Source: Oscillospiraceae bacterium
GTDB taxonomy: Bacteria; Bacillota; Clostridia; Oscillospirales; Oscillospiraceae
Assembly: GCA_904501855.1 (NCBI GenBank)
Contig: CAJGCI010000011.1
Location: 1 to 25,674 of the forward strand
Length of the DNA stretch: 25,674 bases
Reading direction: 5' to 3'
Shown here: piece by piece, positions 1 to 6,978 of the stretch
How the letters are laid out: each line of letters opens with the position of its first letter
Numbering within the stretch: the first letter of the stretch is position 1
Position numbers and translations under genes: made by a program
Notes under the pieces: model-generated
Told to the model about the DNA's origin: nothing
The model's input: the letters and a program-made list of their open reading frames with translations, nothing else
Database searches by the model: none

Positions 1-861
1 ATATGATGACCGCTTTGGACATATTCTTGGATACCGGCGAATGACCTCGTGGATCAATCGTTTCAACGGAACGAACTACAGTCGAAAACGCATTCATCGT
101 TTGATGAAAGAATTGAAGGTCCAATCATCAATCCGAAGGCGTAAAAAGAACTACTCCCCCGCAAAACCGGATCAGGTTGCGGAGAATGTTCTCCAAAGGG
201 ACTTCAATGCAACCAAGCCAAATGAGAAGTGGGCGACTGATGTGACCGAGTTTAAAATCCCAGGAGATCCGAATAAGAAGCTTTTCCTGAGCGCCATCGT
301 GGATCTCTATGATCGCACACCAGTTGCATATGTTGTAAGCAGACGGAATAACAACCAGCTTGTCTTCAAAACGTATGATAAAGCAATAGCTGAAAATCCC
401 AATGCAACTCCATTATTCCATTCCGATCGCGGCTTCCAGTACACGAGCCAAGTCTTTAAGAATAAGCTTGAACTGCAGCACATAACCCAATCCATGTCCC
501 GAGTAGGACACTGTATTGATAACGGACCAACGGAAGGATTCTGGGGCATCATTAAGACAGAGATGTTCTGCTTGTATGATATTCATGATGAACAATCTCT
601 TCGTAATGCCATTGATAAATACTTCGACTTTTATACGAATGAACGACCGCAGGAACGATTTAAGGGAAAAACACCAGCTGAGGTTAGGGCGGAAGCATTT
701 GCCAGCAGCGAACCTACGCAATACCCAATCGCGGTAAACAAACGCATTCAGAAATACAAGCAGAAATGGATTGCATAAAAAACGCAGGAGCTAAATACAT
801 AGTTCCTACGTTTAACGCAATATTCTTTTGTTTATTTGCCCTGTCTACTTGACGGGAGTCA
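1..861 (+). mobile_element. IS3-family insertion sequence, 3' part
   Basis: This is the right-hand portion of an IS3-group element; the left end and the first reading frame lie outside the window. The transposase ends at 778. About 60 bases further on, CTGTCTACTTGACGGGAGTCA (841-861) looks like the right terminal inverted repeat: it ends in CA, as IS3-family ends do, and resembles ends of IS150-like members. The exact boundary is inferred because the left end is not available for comparison. The element stops about 37 bases beyond the end of the convergent TetR gene, so that gene appears undamaged. Confidence 0.75.
2..778 (+). CDS. IS3-family transposase (OrfB, DDE integrase core), 5'-truncated by window
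   Basis: Catalytic subunit that cuts and joins the ends of an IS3-group element. The frame is open from base 2, and residues upstream of the first in-window ATG (41) read YDDRFGHILGYRR, typical of the N-terminal HTH_21 part of OrfB, so position 41 is not the true start. After an RKRIHRLMKEL segment comes the rve integrase core with the DDE triad visible: D in WATDVTEF, D in HSDRGFQYTS and E in GPTEGFWGIIKTE. The C-terminal YFDFYTNERPQERFKGKTPAEVR matches the family's usual end. No frameshift or stop interrupts the visible part, so it could be functional if the missing 5' part is intact. In IS3 elements OrfB is normally made as an OrfAB fusion by programmed frameshifting. Confidence 0.93.
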   Translation, partial: YDDRFGHILGYRRMTSWINRFNGTNYSRKRIHRLMKELKVQSSIRRRKKNYSPAKPDQVAENVLQRDFNATKPNEKWATDVTEFKIPGDPNKKLFLSAIVDLYDRTPVAYVVSRRNNNQLVFKTYDKAIAENPNATPLFHSDRGFQYTSQVFKNKLELQHITQSMSRVGHCIDNGPTEGFWGIIKTEMFCLYDIHDEQSLRNAIDKYFDFYTNERPQERFKGKTPAEVRAEAFASSEPTQYPIAVNKRIQKYKQKWIA

Positions 862-898
862 GATCAGATTGCTCTGTCATTTTTGTCTGAAACAGGAA

Positions 899-1438
899 TC
901 AGTAGCGTTTGATTTTATCCTGGTAAAGATTGATGAGAAGGCGCGAAAGCATTTCCGGAGAGATGGTCATGCCTTCACGGACCCAGTTGACAACAACACC
1001 ATATAGGGCACTGGCATAGGCAATGGAAAGAAAGCGGTCCTCCTCAGTCTCCTGACTGCGAAGGGAAAGGGAAAACTCCGTGTCGATCAGTTTGCGCAGC
1101 AAAAGCTCACCCATATTGTTTTTGATGATGTATTCCACATAGCGGGAATGATTCCTGACATTCTGAAATGCCAGGATCATGTTCTCGTACTGGATATAGG
1201 ATGCAAAACGGTTTTTCTGAACGACTTCTTTCAGAAATTTCTGTAACAGTGTTTCCAGATAAGATTCGATGACTTCATCTTTGGAATTAAAATGCCGGTA
1301 GAATGTCATTCGGGAAATGTTGGCGGCACGGCACAGTTCAGAGATGGAGACTTCACTGTACGGAGTGTCATACAGTTTGGTGACAAGTGCATCGATCACA
1401 TTTTTTAGAATATACTGATCGCGATTATTTACGGACAA
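899..1438 (-). CDS. TetR/AcrR-family transcriptional regulator
   Basis: Probable one-component repressor of 179 residues. The N-terminal helix-turn-helix is clear: SISELCRAANISRMTFYRHF (about residues 28-47), followed by NSKDEVIESYLETLL, the classic TetR transition to the ligand domain. The C-terminal half is helical and unlike any family I can name, so the ligand is unknown. The chosen start is TTG at 1438, with GTGAGGAT upstream as ribosome binding site; no better ATG is in frame. It is divergent from the SCP2-like gene, and the space between them contains several GTGTAAC/GTTACAC half-sites that probably form its own operators. One such element recurs before the flavoenzyme gene at 23779, so it may also act there (inference). 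The IS3 copy lies directly downstream. Confidence 0.88.
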   Translation of the reverse strand: MSVNNRDQYILKNVIDALVTKLYDTPYSEVSISELCRAANISRMTFYRHFNSKDEVIESYLETLLQKFLKEVVQKNRFASYIQYENMILAFQNVRNHSRYVEYIIKNNMGELLLRKLIDTEFSLSLRSQETEEDRFLSIAYASALYGVVVNWVREGMTISPEMLSRLLINLYQDKIKRY

Positions 1439-1470
1439 GACAGATCCTCACTTTCGTTATGATTGGTAAT

Positions 1471-1565
1471 AGTGTAACAGTTAATTACATATAGTGTAAC
1501 ATTATAATAAAATAATGTCACATATAAGATAAGTGTATTGCTTAAGAAACTTTATAATGTTACAC
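1471..1565. promoter_or_regulatory. Divergent promoter/operator region with repeated GTGTAAC half-sites
   Basis: The AT-rich gap between the TetR gene and the SCP2-like gene holds four related half-sites: GTGTAACAGTTAATTA (1472-1487), GTGTAACATTAT (1494-1505), ATAATGTCAC (1512-1521) and ATAATGTTACAC (1554-1565). The second and fourth are exact reverse complements; the second and third form an imperfect palindrome. A TATAAT at 1553-1558 reads toward the SCP2-like gene and overlaps the fourth site, and an ATTATA (1501-1506), a -10 on the minus strand, overlaps the second. This arrangement fits autoregulation by the adjacent TetR protein; binding is inferred. Confidence 0.6.
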
Positions 1566-1614
1566 TTTGTATCGAAAAACCAATTCGGATATATGCGGGA
1601 TTGAGGTGATCGTT

Positions 1615-2034
1615 GTGCAGTTCCTTTCAGAAGAATGGGCCGAAGAAGTGACGCGTCGTGCCTATGATGAATTCTCTGCGCAGGGGAAAGAACCGAAGGT
1701 GAATGGTACCGCCGTAATCAGTTATTGCAATGTCCCGCTGCGGCAGAGTGATTGTTTCTGGATGTCCTACCGCCTGGACCGGGGAATGCTGGTGGAAGTG
1801 CAGTACGGATATGACCGTGAGACCATGCCAAGAAACGGAGTGATCACGGTTCGTGAGGATTACGAGACCGCGATCCGGATCCTTCGGGAGGAGATCAGCT
1901 TTCTGGAAGCCGTCCGCACCGGATTGATCCAGATTCAGGGACCGATGCCCGCTGTGATCCGATACCGGGACATGTGTGACCGGATGCTGCGGGTCAAGAA
2001 ACTGAATGGGCAGACAGAATGGAAAAGAGCCTAA
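1615..2034 (+). CDS. Small SCP2-like (sterol carrier protein fold) protein
   Basis: A 139-residue soluble single-domain protein. The start VQFLSEEWAEEV and the C-terminal pattern with LREEISFLEAVRTGLIQIQGPMPAVIRYRDMC resemble SCP2 domains, in which a similar start precedes a five-stranded sheet and a 'G-x-hydrophobic-x-G-D/P-M' turn near the end. SCP2 domains bind sterols, fatty acids or acyl-CoAs in a hydrophobic tunnel; the ligand here is unknown. The frame is open back to TTG at 1567, but GTG at 1615 is chosen because GAGGTG lies at the right distance before it and the family homology begins there. It has no signal peptide or membrane segment. Divergent from a TetR gene, it is probably that regulator's local target. 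The family call rests on pattern resemblance. Confidence 0.6.
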   Translation: MQFLSEEWAEEVTRRAYDEFSAQGKEPKVNGTAVISYCNVPLRQSDCFWMSYRLDRGMLVEVQYGYDRETMPRNGVITVREDYETAIRILREEISFLEAVRTGLIQIQGPMPAVIRYRDMCDRMLRVKKLNGQTEWKRA

Positions 2035-2090
2035 ATGTGTGAAGATGTATATTGCCATTCCGTAAAAATACCATTAATATAATATGCAAA

Positions 2091-2120
2091 AAGGAGCAGG
2101 TCAGAATTGATTTGCTCCTT
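2091..2120 (+). repeat. Inverted repeat masking an AAGGAG sequence upstream of the DMT transporter
   Basis: AAGGAGCA (2091-2098) pairs exactly with TGCTCCTT (2113-2120) across a 14-base loop. No T-run follows, so it is a poor classical terminator. It could end the SCP2-like transcript weakly or act as a leader structure for the transporter that starts at 2144. Confidence 0.4.
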
Positions 2121-2143
2121 AATCTTATGAGAGTGTTGTCGAA

Positions 2144-3046
2144 GTGAGCAAGACGAATCAATCAAAAAACATAATAGGACATCTGTTTGCTGCATTTACA
2201 GTAACGGCATGGGGAACCTCCTTCCTCGTCAGTAAAAACCTGCTGATGTATCTTACCCCGACACAGCTGATGTGGATGCGTTTCGTGATTGCCTATATCG
2301 CGTTATGGATCATCCATCCGGTGTGGTATTTTCAGTGGAGGGATGAACTGCGCTTCCTGGCAATGGCAATGGTATCCAACACGCTGTATTTCTATACGGA
2401 AAATACGGCGCTGACTCTGACACAGGCGACAAATGTGAGTATCCTGGTATCTACAGCCCCGATACTTTCGGCTATTCTGCTGAGCCTTTCCAGGAAGAAG
2501 GAAGTGCTTTCCCCACAGCAGAAGATCGGCTATGGAGTGGCCTTTATCGGCGTGGTTTTCGTCGTGCTGAACGGAGCACTGGTACTTCATCTCAGACCGG
2601 CCGGAGACCTGCTGGCGCTGGCATCTGCAATGTCGTGGGCGGTGTACAGTCTGTTTGCCAGAAATATGCTGGAACGGTTTGACAGTTTCCTGGTTTCCAG
2701 AAAACTGATGCTGTATGGAATCATCAGTGCATTTCCAATGCTGCTTGCAGAAGGACAGAAAATACATTTTTCCGCCATTTTGAATCCGGCGGGGATCTCC
2801 AGCCTTTTCTATCTGGGCATCGTATGCAGCGCGCTGTGTTATGTTCTCTGGAACAGCGCGATCGCACGAATCGGGACACTTCGCACGAATTTATATATCT
2901 ATGCGGTACCACTGGTGACCATGCTTGCCGGAGTGCTTCTACAGCAGGAGAAGGCCACTGGAATGGGACTTTTGGGAATTGTGCTGGTAGTCGGAGGAAT
3001 GGTGCTGAGCAATATGGAATGGAAGAAGCTTCATGGAGATTTGTAA
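2144..3046 (+). CDS. DMT-superfamily transporter (two EamA domains)
   Basis: A polytopic inner-membrane protein of 300 residues, close to the usual size for the EamA/RhaT drug-metabolite transporter family, with about ten hydrophobic segments in two homologous halves. The N-terminal LFAAFTVTAWGTSFLVSKNL and the segment ending with NTALTLTQATNVSIL are typical of EamA domain 1; the second half begins near residue 150 with LLALASAMSWAVYSLFARN, the equivalent signature. Members export amino acids or other small metabolites; the substrate cannot be read from sequence. GTG at 2144 has only a weak GAGAG ribosome binding site. It lies 74 bases ahead of diaminopropionate ammonia-lyase on the same strand, so a role in amino-acid or diamino-acid export is possible, but this is context only. 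Confidence 0.88.
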   Translation: MSKTNQSKNIIGHLFAAFTVTAWGTSFLVSKNLLMYLTPTQLMWMRFVIAYIALWIIHPVWYFQWRDELRFLAMAMVSNTLYFYTENTALTLTQATNVSILVSTAPILSAILLSLSRKKEVLSPQQKIGYGVAFIGVVFVVLNGALVLHLRPAGDLLALASAMSWAVYSLFARNMLERFDSFLVSRKLMLYGIISAFPMLLAEGQKIHFSAILNPAGISSLFYLGIVCSALCYVLWNSAIARIGTLRTNLYIYAVPLVTMLAGVLLQQEKATGMGLLGIVLVVGGMVLSNMEWKKLHGDL

Positions 3047-3120
3047 GACTTCTGATGCCGTTGAAACGGGAAAACTGTTTTGCAGAAAGATGGATCTAAA
3101 AGGGGAAAGAAGATTCAGAT

Positions 3121-4329
3121 ATGGAATACTATTTTGATAACTGTTATGTAATGGAGAATCCAAACCCGTGCAGAAGCGAGCCATTGCCATTTAAAGAACA
3201 TGATGCGGAGTTGGCAATTCGGTTTCACAGAAGCCTTCCGGGATATCAGGAAACAGAACTTGTCTCCCTTCCGAACGCGGCAGAGAGGTTTCACGTGGAT
3301 GCTATTCTTGTAAAAGATGAATCCTCCCGTTTCAGCCTGAATGCATTCAAGGGGCTGGGAGGAAGTTACTGCATGTTCCGTATCCTGTGTGAAAAGCTTG
3401 GACTGGATGAAATGACAGCGGATTACACGACATTTCTGAGAGAAGATATTCGAAGAGCATGCGGGCACATTGAGTTTGTCACAGCCACCGACGGAAATCA
3501 TGGAAAGGGTGTCTCCTGGGCAGCAAGACTGTTTGGATGCAAAGCACATGTTTTTATGCCGGGAGGTTCGGTGGAAGTGCGGCGGAAGGCTATCGAAGAG
3601 GCTGGAAACGCCGTTGCAGAGATTACCGAAATGAATTACGATGAGACGGTGCAGTATGCGGCCTCTCTCGCAGAGAAGAACGGATGGATCCTAATACAGG
3701 ATACGTCTTGGGATGGTTATGATAAGATACCGGGATGGATCATAGAAGGCTATCTGACAATGGCAGCGGAAGCGGCGGGTCAGATGAATGAAAAACAACC
3801 AACACATCTTTTCCTTCAGGCGGGGGTTGGAGCCATGGCAGGTGGGATCGCCTCTTATTTTCTTAGCCGCGGAAATGGATCGAAACCCTTAATAACGATC
3901 GTTGAACCCAAAGAGGCTGCGTGTATCTATCGGTCTGTTTCAATGAGAGACGGACAGATACATCCTGTGACGGGAAATCCTGTCACGATTATGGCTGGAT
4001 TGAATTGCGGAACCCCCTGCGGAGTTGTATGGCCTGTGTTTCGAGATCATGCAGACCGTTTCTGCGCCTGTGCCGATTCTGTCACGAAAGAAGGCATGCG
4101 GGCTTATGCTGACCCGGAAAAGACCGATCCGAAGGTTGTTTCCGGTGAGTCCGGAGCTGTCACATACGGTCTTCTGCGGAAGATCCTGCAGTCGGACAAG
4201 CTTCGGGAACGGTTTCAGATTGACCGGAAATCGGTAATCCTTCTGGTCAACACGGAAGGAGATACCGATCCGGAGGGATACAAAAGAATTGTTTATGATT
4301 CAGAGGATAACAGTTCATGGTTAGAGTAA
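3121..4329 (+). CDS. dpaL: Diaminopropionate ammonia-lyase (PLP fold-type II)
   Basis: Likely converts 2,3-diaminopropionate (both D and L forms in the E. coli enzyme) to pyruvate and two ammonia molecules. The 402-residue length matches the YgeX/DpaL family. The PLP lysine is K77 in LNAFKGLGGSY, the same number as in the E. coli enzyme. D124 in ATDGNHGKG and D194 in QDTSWDGY correspond to the two catalytic acids described for the E. coli enzyme. The glycine-rich phosphate loop GVGAMAGG is near residue 237. E. coli-like YgeX often sits with purine or xanthine catabolism genes; here the neighbours are a DMT exporter and a tyrosine phosphatase instead. Its last 13 bases overlap the next gene, implying translational coupling. 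ATG at 3121 follows a GGGGAAAGAAG purine tract. Confidence 0.9.
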   Translation: MEYYFDNCYVMENPNPCRSEPLPFKEHDAELAIRFHRSLPGYQETELVSLPNAAERFHVDAILVKDESSRFSLNAFKGLGGSYCMFRILCEKLGLDEMTADYTTFLREDIRRACGHIEFVTATDGNHGKGVSWAARLFGCKAHVFMPGGSVEVRRKAIEEAGNAVAEITEMNYDETVQYAASLAEKNGWILIQDTSWDGYDKIPGWIIEGYLTMAAEAAGQMNEKQPTHLFLQAGVGAMAGGIASYFLSRGNGSKPLITIVEPKEAACIYRSVSMRDGQIHPVTGNPVTIMAGLNCGTPCGVVWPVFRDHADRFCACADSVTKEGMRAYADPEKTDPKVVSGESGAVTYGLLRKILQSDKLRERFQIDRKSVILLVNTEGDTDPEGYKRIVYDSEDNSSWLE

Positions 4330-4793
4330 TGTTCGTATGCCACGGCAATATCTGCCGGTCGCCTATGGCGGAATTTATTTTGAAAAGGATGGTGGCAGAG
4401 GCGGGATTGGAAGATCAGTTTGAGATTGCCTCTTCTGCAACAAGTACCGAAGAAATCTGGAACGGTGTCGGGAATCCGGTATATGCTCCGGCAAGAAATG
4501 AACTGAACCGCCATGGGATCTCCTGTGAGGGAAAGCGTGCGGTCCAGCTGAAGAGAAGCGACTATGACCACTACGATTATTTAATAGGAATGGATGCGCA
4601 GAATATCCGAAATATGGAGCGGATAACCGGGCGTCAGGGTGGAAAGATCCATACGCTTCTGGAATTCTGTGGCAGTGATGCTTCCATTGCCGATCCCTGG
4701 TATACGGGAGAATTTGAACGGACCTATCGAGATATCGTCCGGGGATGTACTGCATTCCTGAAATATCTCAGAACAGCAGGCGAAATAGAATAG
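4317..4793 (+). CDS. Low-molecular-weight protein tyrosine phosphatase
   Basis: A 158-residue cytosolic phosphatase of the LMW-PTP (Wzb/YfkJ/ArsC-like) fold. The P-loop CHGNICRS gives the CX5R signature with nucleophile C8 and R14 close to the N-terminus, and the general acid is D126 in ADPWYTGEF, the usual DPWY motif. All catalytic residues are present. It starts inside the end of the diaminopropionate ammonia-lyase gene, overlapping by 13 bases, so the two are probably translated together although no biochemical link is obvious. Substrates could be tyrosine-phosphorylated proteins or other phosphoesters; no capsule kinase genes are in the window. A strong hairpin terminator follows within ten bases of the stop. 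Confidence 0.93.
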   Translation: MVRVMFVCHGNICRSPMAEFILKRMVAEAGLEDQFEIASSATSTEEIWNGVGNPVYAPARNELNRHGISCEGKRAVQLKRSDYDHYDYLIGMDAQNIRNMERITGRQGGKIHTLLEFCGSDASIADPWYTGEFERTYRDIVRGCTAFLKYLRTAGEIE

Positions 4794-4800
4794 AAAATCA

Positions 4801-4847
4801 AAAGAACAGATTATCGCAGAAAAATCATTGCGATCGATCTGTTCTTT
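4801..4847. terminator. Bidirectional rho-independent terminator
   Basis: AAAGAACAGAT (4801-4811) pairs perfectly with ATCTGTTCTTT (4837-4847); inside the loop ATCGCA (4813-4818) pairs with TGCGAT (4829-4834), extending the stem. It separates the convergent phosphatase and YitT-type genes, and it overlaps the last codon of the latter. Confidence 0.8.
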
Positions 4848-5460
4848 ATTCATTGAAATGAAAAGGAGACGGAGTCTTGGCGATCCACCCGATGATTTGC
4901 CCGGACAGAAAAACTGTAAAAACGGAATAGAGAATCTTTTGCCAGGGAATATAAGTGAGTGACAAGAGCAGAACAATCAAATCCGTCATCAGATATATCC
5001 ACTGAATCTCTATAGATGTCTTTTTTGACACAGCAAGGGCAAATGCGTCATCTCCACCGGAGGCAGCTCCGACACGTACACTGAGACCGGCGCCGATTCC
5101 TACGAAAAAAGCACCGACGACAGCGGCGAAAAGTGGATGCAGTCCAATCTGCGGCCAAAGCGGATCAAAGGATTCAAATATGGCGTAGAATAGGGAGAAA
5201 CCGGCACTGGAGACAAAGGAGTACCAGAGAAAACCCTTTCCAAGACAGTAGAATGCAAAGCCGTAGCACAGAGCATTCAGAATCAGGCCGGAAACAGCCG
5301 GAGAGATATGAAACCAATGCTGCAGAAGAAGTGTCATTCCAAGAATGCCACCCTCTGTAATATGGGCTGTGTTATGAATATGATACAGACCGAATGCGAG
5401 AATCATGCTTCCCAGCAGGCAGGTCATTGTCTTTATTATAGACTTGTATCTTCTTCGCAT
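4846..5460 (-). CDS. YitT-family membrane protein
   Basis: A 204-residue integral membrane protein with about five or six hydrophobic segments. The motifs AHITEGGILGMTLLLQHWFHISP and GAASGGDDAFAL are the two hallmark GG segments of the YitT/DUF161 membrane family. Most family members of about 280 residues carry a cytosolic DUF2179 domain after the membrane part; this protein ends right after the last helix (QIIGWIAKTPSPFHFNE), so it is the short form. Function of the family is not established; members are often described as putative transporters. ATG at 5460 is preceded by GGGAG at a suitable distance. It converges on the phosphatase gene and shares a terminator with it. Confidence 0.82.
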   Translation of the reverse strand: MRRRYKSIIKTMTCLLGSMILAFGLYHIHNTAHITEGGILGMTLLLQHWFHISPAVSGLILNALCYGFAFYCLGKGFLWYSFVSSAGFSLFYAIFESFDPLWPQIGLHPLFAAVVGAFFVGIGAGLSVRVGAASGGDDAFALAVSKKTSIEIQWIYLMTDLIVLLLSLTYIPWQKILYSVFTVFLSGQIIGWIAKTPSPFHFNE

Positions 5461-5592
5461 ATGCCAACTCCCGGAAAACTATCTGGAATGCATTCTAGCA
5501 CAAACAGCGAAGGGAATCCATGTTGTGATAAGATACACAAAATACACAATACCGATTTGGTGAGAATACATCTTGATAATAGAAATGAAAAT

Positions 5593-5609
5593 GATATCAT
5601 AATGATATC
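5593..5609. promoter_or_regulatory. Perfect 17-bp palindrome upstream of the SPFH gene
   Basis: GATATCAT-A-ATGATATC is a perfect palindrome about 30 bases before the SPFH start codon, in an AT-rich 180-base gap that also serves the divergent YitT gene. It is a candidate operator; the small ribbon-helix-helix protein of the same operon is one possible binder (inference). Confidence 0.45.
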
Positions 5610-5640
5610 AGAACTGAATTCATAACTCAGGAGGTGTTTT

Positions 5641-6648
5641 ATGATGACAGAAAAAATCTTGAAGACCAGAAAGAATGGAATGCTCGCAATGCTGAGCTTC
5701 ATCGTTTTATATTTACTGGCAATAGCACTTGTAATATTCGGAGCAGTTGAGGCTCCGCCTTTGATGTTGCTCGGAATCCTGTGGCTATGTATCGGATGGA
5801 TCCCATTCCTGGGACTGAAGGTTCTGAAACCTCAGGAGGCACTGGTGTTGACATTGTTTGGCAAATATGTCGGAACATTAAAGGGAGACGGGTTCTATTT
5901 TGTCAATCCGTTTTGTACCGCTGTGAATCCGGCAGCAGATACCAAGCTGGGGCAGAGCGGTGACGTGGATGATGAGAAGGACAGTCTGGCAAAAGTACTT
6001 ACCGGGAGCAATGTCAATATCAAGGCGGTTCCCAGCAAGAAGATCTCACTGAAGAGGATGACACTGAGCAACGCCCGGCAGAAAGTCAATGATGCACTGG
6101 GTAATCCCGTAGTCGTCGGGATCGCTGTCGTTTGGACCGTAAAGGATACTGCGAAGGCTGTGTTTAATGTAGATAACTACAAGGAGTACCTCTCACTTCA
6201 GTGTGATGCGGCAGTGCGTGATATCGTGAAGATTTATCCCTATGATATTGCTCCGGAGATTGATACCACTGGAGATGGACAAGCAGATGATGGAAGTCTG
6301 CGCGGATCCACTGTTCTGGTGGCAGAGAGGATCCGGGCTCTGATTCAGGAGAAAGTGGAAGACGCCGGACTGGAAATAGTGGAAGCAAGGATCACTTATC
6401 TGGCCTATGCTCCCGAGATCGCAGCCGTCATGTTACAGAGACAGCAGGCCACAGCCATCGTCGATGCCCGCAAAACGATCGTAGATGGTGCGGTAGGCAT
6501 GGTTGAGATGGCCCTGGATCAGCTTTCCGAGAAAAAAGTCGTGGAGCTGGATGAAGAAAGGAAAGCTGCCATGGTGTCCAACCTGTTGGTTGTCCTCTGC
6601 GGAAATAACGACACTCAGCCCATCGTTAACACAGGAAGCTTATATTGA
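5641..6648 (+). CDS. SPFH/band 7 domain membrane protein
   Basis: A 335-residue member of the stomatin/prohibitin/flotillin/HflK-C superfamily. Two closely spaced hydrophobic segments (about residues 14-36 and 41-60) anchor it, then the SPFH domain begins at VLKPQEALVLTLFGKYVGTLKGDGFYFVNPF, a very typical band 7 opening. The downstream NALGNPVVVGIAVVWTV-like region, KAVFNVDNYKEYLSLQCDAAVRDIV and the C-terminal YAPEIAAVMLQRQQATAIVDARKTIV segment follow the family order. Such proteins form large oligomeric cages or microdomains in the membrane that organise proteases or other proteins; the partner is unknown. An excellent ribosome binding site (CAGGAGGTG) precedes ATG 5641. It is followed after 22 bases by a small ribbon-helix-helix gene, a pair that looks like one operon. 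Confidence 0.92.
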   Translation: MMTEKILKTRKNGMLAMLSFIVLYLLAIALVIFGAVEAPPLMLLGILWLCIGWIPFLGLKVLKPQEALVLTLFGKYVGTLKGDGFYFVNPFCTAVNPAADTKLGQSGDVDDEKDSLAKVLTGSNVNIKAVPSKKISLKRMTLSNARQKVNDALGNPVVVGIAVVWTVKDTAKAVFNVDNYKEYLSLQCDAAVRDIVKIYPYDIAPEIDTTGDGQADDGSLRGSTVLVAERIRALIQEKVEDAGLEIVEARITYLAYAPEIAAVMLQRQQATAIVDARKTIVDGAVGMVEMALDQLSEKKVVELDEERKAAMVSNLLVVLCGNNDTQPIVNTGSLY

Positions 6649-6670
6649 TATGAAATGACGGAGCAGAACA

Positions 6671-6868
6671 ATGGCAGAGAAAAAACAGATCCCGCTGAGG
6701 CTAAGCGAAAAACTGTATCAGTCCATCGCCCAGTGGGCGGAAGATGACTTTCGGTCTGTAAACGGACAGATTGAGTATCTGCTGACAGAATGTGTCAAAC
6801 AGCGAAAAAAGAATGGAAAGTATGTTTCGGAAACGCTGGACGAGGAACTGGAGCTTCATATCGAATGA
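6671..6868 (+). CDS. Small ribbon-helix-helix (Arc-like) protein
   Basis: A 65-residue protein. KKQIPLRLSEKLYQSIAQWA (residues 4-23) followed by DDFRSVNGQIEYLLTECVKQ reads as an Arc/MetJ-type ribbon-helix-helix: a short beta strand (IPLRL), helix A, a turn with RSVNGQ and helix B. Such proteins are dimeric DNA-binding repressors, often in toxin-antitoxin units, but no toxin gene follows. It starts 22 bases after the SPFH gene with a CGGAG ribosome binding site and ends just before a terminator, so the two form a bicistronic operon. It might autoregulate that operon through the palindrome at 5593-5609, or act as an accessory of the SPFH protein. Confidence 0.8.
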   Translation: MAEKKQIPLRLSEKLYQSIAQWAEDDFRSVNGQIEYLLTECVKQRKKNGKYVSETLDEELELHIE

Positions 6869-6870
6869 CG

Positions 6871-6907
6871 AAACATCCGGAAGAACTCCGGATGTTTCCA
6901 TTTTTTT
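6871..6907 (+). terminator. Rho-independent terminator
   Basis: AAACATCCGGA (6871-6881) pairs perfectly with TCCGGATGTTT (6887-6897) across a five-base loop and is followed by CCATTTTTTTC. It closes the SPFH/ribbon-helix-helix operon. Confidence 0.9.
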
Positions 6908-6978
6908 CTAAAAACTGATGTGGAAAAGCGAAGAATATGATACATTAGGGGCAGAACATAAGGATGGGAGGTTTCCCA

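Noticed and set aside
41..778. ATG at 41 as start of the transposase
   Set aside because: The frame continues upstream to the window edge with family-typical residues, so the gene is cut by the window rather than starting here.
1567..1614. TTG at 1567 as start of the SCP2-like protein
   Set aside because: It lies at a promoter/operator site and has no ribosome binding site; GTG 1615 has GAGGTG at good spacing and begins the family homology.
6671..6868. Toxin-antitoxin antitoxin assignment for the ribbon-helix-helix protein
   Set aside because: No toxin-sized gene is adjacent; a terminator follows directly and the partner gene is an SPFH protein.
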